Shown: one piece after another, positions 1 to 5,378 of the stretch
How positions within the stretch are numbered: position 1 is the stretch's first letter
How the letters are laid out: every line of letters begins with the position of its first letter
Source of the DNA: Lachnoclostridium sp. UBA933
Lineage (GTDB): Bacteria; Bacillota; Clostridia; Lachnospirales; Lachnospiraceae
NCBI GenBank assembly: GCA_002293545.1
Contig: DBDL01000096.1
Coordinates: 2,558-9,342, forward strand
Direction of reading: 5' to 3'
Length of the DNA stretch: 6,785 bases
Program-made: the position numbers and the translations under genes
Notes under the pieces: generated by a model
Told to the model about the DNA's origin: nothing
Database searches by the model: none
Seen by the model: only the letters and a program-made list of their open reading frames with translations

Positions 1-1207
1 CTCCGGTAAAAAAATGACCGATATCATATTCTATCGTATCCTCTGCGTCTTCCTCTGCCCCGTAATACCAATCAGCATAGTCAAAAACCATCGGGTCCTC
101 TCCGCCGGATATAACGGAAGTATAGCCGATATAGTACATGTTTCTGACCACATTTTCCGGTTTGGAAATGAAATTCACAAAGGCTTCCGCCGCTTGCTTT
201 TTCTTATTATCGTCCCGAATCCCGTCTTTCAGCATGACCCAGCCGTCAAACCAGAGATTACCGCCCTCCCGCGGTACGGTATAGCATAAGTCTGTCCCTT
301 CTTCACTTGCTTGTTCCATCGTATATACGGCATCTCCCGACCACTGGTAATTTGCCGCCACCTTTCCGGTCACCATATCCGCTTTCCCGCTGTCGGATTC
401 AAAGGAATACACATTCCCTTTTATATTCTTCAGTAACCGTTCCGCACTTTGTATCGCCGCGTCGGAGGTATCATTTAACTCTGCTTCCAATTTACTTTCA
501 TAATCCGGAGCGGAGAGAAACGCGGGGTCTGTCAGAAGCTCTGATTTGAGGATGCCCAGTGCCGCAAAATAAGAATCCCTTACATTATCTTTTATCGTAA
601 CCCGCCTGAAAAAGTCCGGATTATTCAATACCTTCCATGTGGAAGCCTCCTCTTTGCTTATAATATCCGGATTATAGATGATTCCGGTTGTTCCCCACAT
701 ATAACCCGCGGCGTATTTGCTCCATAGCTCGCCGCCGATCTGATGGGTTTCAAATATCCTCCTGATATAAGAAGAAACACCGTTGATATAGTAATTTTCA
801 GGTCTGCTTTCATCAAAAAAGGTCTTTGAATACGGTTCCAGACGCTTCTCCGCCATCAATTTCATAATCATATATTCGGAGGGACAAATCAAATCGAACG
901 TATCTCCCAGAGTCAATTGGTTATAAATATCCTCATTCGTCCCAAACGTTGAATATTCTACCCTGACCTTTACCCCGTACTGTTCATAATACCATGCTTC
1001 AAAGTCTTCCCACAGGGGATTTACCCCTATGATTTCTGTTTCGTCGGATAAATCAATCACTTCGTCCTCTTCCCAGCCGCCTTCATCTATATATTCTTCC
1101 CAATTACATATCCGCAGCACAACCTCCGATGCCTCTTCTTTATTTCCGCATCCTGCTGTACAGACCAGAATCAAAAACAATATCAAATAATACTTACGGG
1201 TTTTCAT
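1..1207 (-). CDS. potD: PotD, polyamine ABC transporter substrate-binding lipoprotein (3' end beyond the window)
   Basis: Extracellular solute-binding protein that captures spermidine/putrescine and delivers it to the PotABC importer. My translation from ATG at 1207 stays open for 402 codons to the left edge. The N-terminus is a lipoprotein signal: MKTRKYY, a hydrophobic stretch, then a lipobox ending in Cys20 (TAGC; Thr at -3 is a little unusual). PotD hallmarks are visible: NWEEYI (36-40), PSEY (109-112), a central DNVRD segment (207-211), YQWSGDA (287-293), LWFDGW (318-323) and YIGYTS (359-364). By family comparison, Trp36, Tyr39, Trp289, Trp319 and Asp321 would form the polyamine pocket. 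An acidic stretch of about 23 residues (roughly 41-64) sits where E. coli PotD has a short link, so the protein is longer than the usual ~350 residues. The start overlaps the potC end by 14 bases; AAGGAG lies at 1218-1223, 10 bases upstream of the ATG. It is the last visible gene of the operon. Family call is confident; putrescine versus spermidine preference is not determinable. Confidence 0.93.
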   Translation of the reverse strand, partial: MKTRKYYLILFLILVCTAGCGNKEEASEVVLRICNWEEYIDEGGWEEDEVIDLSDETEIIGVNPLWEDFEAWYYEQYGVKVRVEYSTFGTNEDIYNQLTLGDTFDLICPSEYMIMKLMAEKRLEPYSKTFFDESRPENYYINGVSSYIRRIFETHQIGGELWSKYAAGYMWGTTGIIYNPDIISKEEASTWKVLNNPDFFRRVTIKDNVRDSYFAALGILKSELLTDPAFLSAPDYESKLEAELNDTSDAAIQSAERLLKNIKGNVYSFESDSGKADMVTGKVAANYQWSGDAVYTMEQASEEGTDLCYTVPREGGNLWFDGWVMLKDGIRDDNKKKQAAEAFVNFISKPENVVRNMYYIGYTSVISGGEDPMVFDYADWYYGAEEDAEDTIEYDIGHFFTG

Positions 1208-1994
1208 TCGGTTTCTTCTCCTTTCCGGAAAGTATATTCATGCAAATGACAACGGCAACAATAACAAGAAACGCAACCGTTGACAATGCCCATAATGCGG
1301 TTTTGATTTCTGTTCTCGACCCCTTTGTCGCATTGACCACATACGTGCTGATCGTATCAAAGGTTGCCGGCTTGGTATAGGTTGTTACAAAATAATCATC
1401 CATGGAAAGCGTCAGTGCCATAACGAATCCGGATAAAATGCCGGGAATCAGCTGCGGCAGCACCACTTTGCGGAGGGCCTTCCCCGGTGTCGCACCCATA
1501 TCAAGCGCCGCCTCATAGATACTGTTGTCCAGCTGTTTTAATCTCGGCATAACCGACAGATATACAAAGGGAACCGTCAGCACAATATGCCCCGCCACTA
1601 ACGGGATATACGTATCTTTACTGATTCCCAGCACAACAATCAAAAGGATACAGATTGAAAAACCGATCACCACATCGGCATTTACCACCGGGATATAGTT
1701 TGCCGTATCAATAAAAAGGTGCGTCCCTTTTTTTGAATAATGGGAGCCGATTGCCCCCGTTGTCCCCAATACGGTAGCCAGAACGGCGGATACCAAGGCA
1801 AGCAATAGCGTATCCGTTATCATCCCGGTGATTTCCGGCGTAGTAAAAAGGAATTTATAATTTGACAGTGAGAAACTTCCCTTCGCGCCGATTGTTTCCG
1901 CATCGGTAAAGCTGTAAAGCGCCAATGTGATAATCGGCAGATATATAAATAATAATACGATGAAAAGACCTGAATACAAACGAATTTTCTTCAT
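1194..1994 (-). CDS. potC: PotC, polyamine ABC transporter permease
   Basis: Inner-membrane permease subunit of the spermidine/putrescine importer, expected to pair with PotB to form the channel. The 266 residues match the family length. Six hydrophobic segments are visible at about 8-30, 61-84, 100-124, 128-150, 184-204 and 236-256. The cytoplasmic EAA loop, which docks on the ATPase, starts at 161 (YEAALDMGATP) and runs to VLPQLIPGILSG (178-189). MDDYFVT (198-204) is typical of the PotC/PotI branch of the family. The start ATG at 1994 overlaps the upstream potB frame as ATGA, and a GAGGGG-like ribosome site lies just upstream, so translation is probably coupled. The end runs 14 bases into potD. 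The gene appears intact. Gly189, encoded by GGA, aligns with the position of the stop codon in potB. Confidence 0.95.
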   Translation of the reverse strand: MKKIRLYSGLFIVLLFIYLPIITLALYSFTDAETIGAKGSFSLSNYKFLFTTPEITGMITDTLLLALVSAVLATVLGTTGAIGSHYSKKGTHLFIDTANYIPVVNADVVIGFSICILLIVVLGISKDTYIPLVAGHIVLTVPFVYLSVMPRLKQLDNSIYEAALDMGATPGKALRKVVLPQLIPGILSGFVMALTLSMDDYFVTTYTKPATFDTISTYVVNATKGSRTEIKTALWALSTVAFLVIVAVVICMNILSGKEKKPNENP

Positions 1995-2215
1995 GATACC
2001 ACCCCTCTTTGACCGCTCCGTTTATCATGTGAGCTGTTTGTGGACAGCATTGCCGTAATAATCATGACCAGTAGGACGAGAGAAATCATCGAACCGTTAT
2101 TCCAGTCGTAATTGTCAAAATAACTTCCGATCAGACTTCCCATAATATATGTGCTGTTATGCATCATATCCAAAATGACATAGTTTGTCATGGCGGGCAA
2201 AAAAACCATTGTCAC
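1991..2215 (-). CDS. PotB C-terminal part (74 residues), downstream of the premature TGA
   Basis: This is the continuation of potB in the same frame, directly abutting the TGA. A GTG codon follows the stop immediately and an ATG lies two codons later, so re-initiation after termination is conceivable. However, the upstream bases offer only a weak GGAA-like ribosome site. The piece supplies most of membrane segment 5 (VTMVFLPAM onward) and segment 6 (about residues 41-60 of the fragment, GSMISLVLLVMIITAMLS). It ends in an ATGA overlap with potC. Either it is the untranslated remnant of a broken gene, or it is a separately made half that could assemble with the N-terminal part; the first is more likely. 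Confidence 0.5.
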   Translation of the reverse strand: MTMVFLPAMTNYVILDMMHNSTYIMGSLIGSYFDNYDWNNGSMISLVLLVMIITAMLSTNSSHDKRSGQRGVVS

Positions 2216-2218
2216 TCA
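2216..2218 (-). other. In-frame TGA (opal) codon within potB
   Basis: The codon sits between AGC (Ser) and GTG (Val), where PotB/PotC proteins carry glycine just after the EAA loop. GGA to TGA is a single-base change, equivalent to C to A on the plus strand at 2218. The following base is G, not the C often seen in leaky UGA contexts. I see no obvious selenocysteine-type rationale at a glycine position. Confidence 0.85.
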
Positions 2219-2785
2219 GCTTACGATTCCCGGAACGGATAACGGAAGCGTTACTTTTAAAAATACATGAACCGGATTTGCCCCCAAATCTGCCGCCGCT
2301 TCCATATAATCGCCGTCCAGCTTGAGCAGTACGGTATAGAGCGGAAAAATCATGAAAGGAAGAAAATCATATGTCAAACCCACAATCGTATTGAAGAACG
2401 GATAATATGCTAAATTCCCCTCCAATGCCGATAGGATTTCCCTTAATGCGGTCATCCTCAGGGTAAAGTTTATCCACATAGGGACAATGAATAATAAAAT
2501 AAGTGCCGTATGTTTTTTTAATGCGCTTCGGGCAAGTATATAAGCAACGGGATAGGCAATCACCAGACAAAGAAGCGTTGTAATCAATGCCGTCATTACA
2601 CTGTAAAATAAAGTACCGAGCGTATTGACGCTGCGAAAGAAAGCGAGAAAATGCTCCGCGGTAAAAGCCCCGGAACCATCTGTAAATGCATAATATACCA
2701 GTACCGCAGCCGGCAGTATGACAAAACAAACCAAGAATACGATATAGGGGATACCGAGTTGTTTTCTTGTAAAATAACGAATCAT
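2216..2785 (-). CDS. potB: PotB N-terminal part (189 residues), ending at the premature TGA
   Basis: This is the portion of PotB that would be made if the TGA acts as a stop. It starts at ATG 2785, overlapping the potA stop as ATGA, with an AAGGA-like ribosome site about 6-9 bases upstream. Four membrane segments are visible at about 11-33, 59-83, 92-112 and 133-155. They are followed by the complete EAA loop (MEAAADLGANPVHVFLKVTLP, 161-181, quoted here in part as the EAAADLG core at 162-168). The chain stops at the beginning of the expected fifth membrane segment, so it keeps the ATPase-docking loop but lacks the last two helices. On its own it would not be expected to form a working permease. 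Confidence 0.75.
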   Translation of the reverse strand: MIRYFTRKQLGIPYIVFLVCFVILPAAVLVYYAFTDGSGAFTAEHFLAFFRSVNTLGTLFYSVMTALITTLLCLVIAYPVAYILARSALKKHTALILLFIVPMWINFTLRMTALREILSALEGNLAYYPFFNTIVGLTYDFLPFMIFPLYTVLLKLDGDYMEAAADLGANPVHVFLKVTLPLSVPGIVS

Positions 2786-4164
2786 ACCTTTTCCTTTCTG
2801 CCCAATATGATTTTATCGGGCGGAATCACCAGACTGACATAATCTTTTTTGTTCCATAAATACTCGTCATTCAGCACAAAGGTAACACCGGTTTTTGTTT
2901 TTATTGTGTAACTGTAATGATCCCCTTTATAGATGATAGAATCAATATTGCCGCATATTTTCCCTTCATTTTCATCATCGCTCATGGTAATATCCCCGGC
3001 TTCAATGGTAACTTCTACCTCCGTGCCTGCCGGATAAACCATCTCCGTACCGCATTCAAACTCTTCGTCCGCAAACTTCACCGTATGATGTTTGGTAATG
3101 ACGCCGTCAAAACGGTTTGCCACAGAGTCCACCGGCATACAGTGAATCCCGTCCGGCTCAATACACATACCGACCGCATCACCGACACGATAAGTTTTTG
3201 TGCTCTGTATGATCATTTCATTCTGACCGGTCAGTACCGTTGTTTCATAATACATTCCCTTAAACACCGCAGATATGATTTCCCCGGTCAGATGTCCTTT
3301 CTCCGGCGGCACCATCATAACATCCTCCGGACGGACGACAACATCCACCGTACTGCCGGATTCCATATCATCCAGACATTCAAATTCAGCTCCGCAAAAG
3401 GTTACCCTGCATTTTCCGGTCATGACCCCGCTGAAAATATTGCTGTCCCCGATCATGTCGGCAACAAATGCATTCTGCGGTTCGTTATAAATATCCTCCG
3501 GTGTCCCGGTCTGCTGAATCATTCCGTCTGCCATTACAATAATCTTGTCCGACAGCGTAAGCGCTTCTTCCTGGTCGTGGGTTACATAGATAAATGTTAT
3601 TCCGAGCCTTTCATGCATACTTTTCAGCTCCAATTGCATTTCCTGCCTCATTTTTAAATCCAGTGCGCCTAACGGCTCGTCCAGTAAAAGAATTTCCGGT
3701 TCGTTTACAATCGCTCTGGCAATGGCAATTCTTTGCTGCTGTCCGCCGGACAGGGTATTTATTTTTCTTTTTTCGAATCCTTCCAGATCAACAATTTTTA
3801 AAACCCGTTCTACCTTTGACCGAATCGCTTCTTTCGTCATTTTTTTCAATTTTAATCCGAAAGCAATGTTATCCGATATGTTTAAATGCGGAAAAAGTGC
3901 GTACCGTTGAAACACGGTATTAATTGGGCGAAGATGAGGAGGCATATTACTGATATCGCTGCCGTTCAGCAATATCTTCCCCATCGTAGGCAGCTCCAGT
4001 CCGGCAATAATACGAAGCGTGGTTGTCTTTCCGCCGCCGGACGGTCCTAAGAAGGTCACAAACTCCCCCTTCTTTACTTTTAAGCTGATATCCTTTACCC
4101 CAAAACTGACTCCGTCCTCAAATATTTTGGTTACTCCCCTTAACTCTATAATGTTTTCAGCCAT
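2782..4164 (-). CDS. potA: PotA, polyamine ABC transporter ATPase with a duplicated TOBE-type C-terminal domain
   Basis: Cytoplasmic ATPase that powers spermidine/putrescine uptake through PotB/PotC. The nucleotide-binding domain (about 4-240) has every expected motif: Walker A GPSGGGKT (40-47), Q-loop Gln86 in VFQRYALFPH, signature LSGGQ (138-142), Walker B ILLLDEP (158-164, catalytic Glu163), D-loop LGALD (165-169) and switch His196 in THDQEEA. At 460 residues it is roughly 100 longer than typical PotA. The extra length is explained by two similar C-terminal modules, about 242-343 and 350-454. Both share the pattern NxFxGV-T...V-F...EFEC...(V/E)V...(E/A)(G/D)...I-S-(V/I)(F/Y)KG..Y...D.I. 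The start ATG at 4164 has GGAG five bases upstream (4170-4173). The stop overlaps the potB start as ATGA. First gene of the operon. Very confident for function; the second module's role is unknown. Confidence 0.96.
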   Translation of the reverse strand: MAENIIELRGVTKIFEDGVSFGVKDISLKVKKGEFVTFLGPSGGGKTTTLRIIAGLELPTMGKILLNGSDISNMPPHLRPINTVFQRYALFPHLNISDNIAFGLKLKKMTKEAIRSKVERVLKIVDLEGFEKRKINTLSGGQQQRIAIARAIVNEPEILLLDEPLGALDLKMRQEMQLELKSMHERLGITFIYVTHDQEEALTLSDKIIVMADGMIQQTGTPEDIYNEPQNAFVADMIGDSNIFSGVMTGKCRVTFCGAEFECLDDMESGSTVDVVVRPEDVMMVPPEKGHLTGEIISAVFKGMYYETTVLTGQNEMIIQSTKTYRVGDAVGMCIEPDGIHCMPVDSVANRFDGVITKHHTVKFADEEFECGTEMVYPAGTEVEVTIEAGDITMSDDENEGKICGNIDSIIYKGDHYSYTIKTKTGVTFVLNDEYLWNKKDYVSLVIPPDKIILGRKEKV

Positions 4165-4228
4165 TGATACTCCGTTCCCGCAAAAATCCTGCGTTTTTTC
4201 CGTTTACTTCCGATTATCAGAATACCAT

Positions 4229-4257
4229 ATTGTACCTATAAAATGCAATAAAAACTT
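4229..4257 (-). promoter_or_regulatory. Weak candidate promoter for the pot operon
   Basis: Reading the minus strand, TACAAT (4229-4234) is a fair -10 box about 65 bases upstream of the potA ATG. No good -35 lies at the right distance: a 17-base spacer gives AAGTTT. A second minus-strand -10 possibility is TATAAT at 4311-4316, also without a clear -35. The operon must start somewhere in this interval because its neighbour is divergent, but the exact site is uncertain. Confidence 0.25.
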
Positions 4258-4289
4258 TATTATTTGTCGTTTCCAAAATGAAATAATCC

Positions 4290-4318
4290 TTGATTAATTC
4301 GGAGATTTTTATTATAAT
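4290..4318 (+). promoter_or_regulatory. Sigma-A-type promoter for the isomerase/epimerase gene
   Basis: TTGATT (4290-4295) and a perfect TATAAT (4313-4318) are separated by exactly 17 bases, a near-consensus housekeeping promoter. Transcription would begin near 4325, giving a leader of about 130 bases before the ATG at 4457. The surrounding DNA is very AT-rich, so a chance match is possible, but spacing and orientation fit the downstream gene. Confidence 0.7.
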
Positions 4319-4358
4319 TAAGATATATTACAAAGGTTAGCGGCAGCAGAGGGATAAA

Positions 4359-4411
4359 GCTTGTGCAATATACGGATTTTACTTGATTCCTGCTTAATTT
4401 TTCGTACAAGC
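4359..4411 (+). other. Possible leader hairpin upstream of the isomerase/epimerase gene
   Basis: GCTTGTGC (4359-4366) can pair with GTACAAGC (4404-4411), an 8-pair stem including one G-U, around a 37-base loop. A second short pairing, AGCAG (4345-4349) with CTGCT (4390-4394), would interleave with it in pseudoknot order. The large loop and short arms make this weak evidence. I do not recognise any known riboswitch class. It lies in the predicted untranslated leader; the rest of 4165-4456 holds only the promoters and ribosome sites listed. Confidence 0.2.
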
Positions 4412-4444
4412 CAAAATAATGATGCATTCTTAATGATTTCAGTC

Positions 4445-4450
4445 AGGAGG
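4445..4450 (+). promoter_or_regulatory. Ribosome binding site that fixes the isomerase/epimerase start
   Basis: A perfect AGGAGG lies six bases before the ATG at 4457. The frame is also open upstream to a TTG at 4361, but that would add 32 residues of unlikely sequence and has only a weak AGAGGG upstream. The start at 4457 is therefore preferred. Confidence 0.9.
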
Positions 4451-4456
4451 ATTTGT

Positions 4457-5353
4457 ATGCCATACATATTATCCGGATTTACCGATGAAGCCAGCTCGAA
4501 TTTTTCAGATCAGCTTCATGTCTGCGACGTAAACGGGATACAATGGATAGAGCTTCGCGGAATTAACGGAAAAAGTGTTTCAGATTTGACACCATATGAA
4601 GCAAGGGAAATAAAGAAAGAAATGGATAACAGTAATGTTTCCGTATCTGCCATTGCCTCTCCTTTTGGAAAGGTTGATATTGAAAAGGATTTTCCGTCAC
4701 ATTTAGAAAAATTTAAACGTTCAGTTGAAACCGCACAAATATTGGATGCCAAATACTTTCGTTTTTTTAGTTTTTATCTGCCGGAGGACAAAGACCGGGA
4801 ACAGTATTATGATACGATTTGCGAGAGAATTGACACCTTTATTGGGCATTCCAACGGCATAACGCTATGTCATGAAAATGAAAGGAATGTCTACGGCAGG
4901 GATGAACACTCCTGCAAAAAGCTTTATGATGAGTTCGGTGGCAAAATAAAACTGATTTTTGATCCGGCAAACTTCATACAGCATGGCTCGGATATCGAAA
5001 ACGCATACCATCTTCTAAAAGATGCCATCGAGTATTTTCATATCAACGACTGTCTTTATGAAAGCCTGCAATATGTTCCCGCCGGATTTGGCGACGGCAA
5101 GGTCGAATGGCTGATTGATGCTTTTGATAACAGCGAACGGGATGTATTCCTGTCGGTTGAGCCTCATCTGAAAATATTTAACGGTTATGTCAATCTTCAG
5201 AAAGAAGACAAATTACTGAGCAAGTACGTCTACCCGACGACCAAACGGGCTTTTTCCGCGGCGGTATCCGCTTTGAAAGAAGTCCTATATTCTACTTCCT
5301 ATGAACAGAAAAGAAATTTAAAGAAGGGTTATGATGAATGGGTTCGGAAATGA
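4457..5353 (+). CDS. Sugar phosphate isomerase/epimerase-like TIM-barrel protein
   Basis: A 298-residue cytoplasmic protein of the xylose isomerase-like TIM-barrel superfamily (the fold shared by IolE, ketose 3-epimerases and endonuclease IV). The length is typical. It begins MPYILSGFTDEA, the first barrel strand, followed by WIELRGINGK (30-39), where such proteins hold a substrate-side strand. The four usual divalent-metal ligands can be placed: Glu140 in CHENE, Asp169 in FDPANF, His195 in HIND and Glu235 in VEPHL. GFGDGKVEW (210-218) matches the loop found late in these barrels. Family membership and an active metal site are well supported; the substrate is not identifiable. It is transcribed away from the pot operon from its own promoter, stands alone as a single-gene unit and is followed by a terminator. 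A role linked to polyamines is not indicated by the sequence. Confidence 0.88.
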   Translation: MPYILSGFTDEASSNFSDQLHVCDVNGIQWIELRGINGKSVSDLTPYEAREIKKEMDNSNVSVSAIASPFGKVDIEKDFPSHLEKFKRSVETAQILDAKYFRFFSFYLPEDKDREQYYDTICERIDTFIGHSNGITLCHENERNVYGRDEHSCKKLYDEFGGKIKLIFDPANFIQHGSDIENAYHLLKDAIEYFHINDCLYESLQYVPAGFGDGKVEWLIDAFDNSERDVFLSVEPHLKIFNGYVNLQKEDKLLSKYVYPTTKRAFSAAVSALKEVLYSTSYEQKRNLKKGYDEWVRK

Positions 5354-5378
5354 AACTTCCGAGCCTGTTTATTGTTTT
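5341..5378 (+). terminator. Intrinsic terminator of the isomerase/epimerase gene
   Basis: GGTTCGGAA (5341-5349) pairs with TTCCGAGCC (5357-5365) in a nine-pair stem with one G-U, closing a seven-base loop ATGAAAC. It is followed by the T-rich TGTTTATTGTTTT (5366-5378). The stem contains the final codons of the gene and the TGA stop lies in the loop. The same hairpin on the minus strand is not followed by a T run, so it acts mainly on plus-strand transcripts. Confidence 0.72.

Larger units (their letters stand above)
1991..2785 (-). pseudogene. potB: PotB, polyamine ABC transporter permease, interrupted by an in-frame TGA
   Basis: Read through the TGA at 2216-2218, this is a 264-codon permease of ordinary PotB length, with the frame kept from the ATG at 2785 to the stop at 1991-1993. 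The two halves join in the middle of a conserved motif: the first ends in VPGIVS and the second begins VTMVFLPAM, where family members have a glycine between S and V/I/F. The PotC paralogue in this window has PGILSGF at the same place with a GGA codon, so one G-to-T change explains the break. No frameshift is involved. The ATGA overlaps with potA upstream and potC downstream are preserved and the second half shows no decay, which points to a very recent mutation, a sequencing error, or a tolerated stop. A genetic code with TGA as Gly or Trp is unlikely because other genes here terminate properly at TGA. Confidence 0.8.

Noticed and set aside
1..549. Small plus-strand open frames near the left edge
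   Set aside because: They are antisense to the clearly coding PotD frame, which stays open for 402 codons.
2216..2218. Alternative genetic code (TGA as Gly or Trp) or selenocysteine to explain the potB stop
   Set aside because: potA and the isomerase end at TGA in the right places, TGG is used for Trp, and the position is a glycine, not a redox cysteine.
2917..3657. Long plus-strand open frame of 246 codons opposite potA
   Set aside because: It lies antisense to the strongly conserved ATPase and TOBE segments, has a His/Arg-rich composition typical of shadow frames, and has no supporting homology I recognise.
4180..4198. Plus-strand CGCA/TGCG mini-hairpin followed by six T
   Set aside because: The stem is only four pairs and there is no plus-strand gene just upstream to terminate.
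4228..4250. TATTG-N13-CAATA dyad as an operator near the candidate pot promoter
   Set aside because: Five-base AT-rich arms are expected by chance in this region and match no regulator site I know.
4361..4456. 32-residue N-terminal extension of the isomerase from a TTG start
   Set aside because: The perfect AGGAGG before ATG 4457 and the family N-terminus starting at MPYILSG favour the shorter form.
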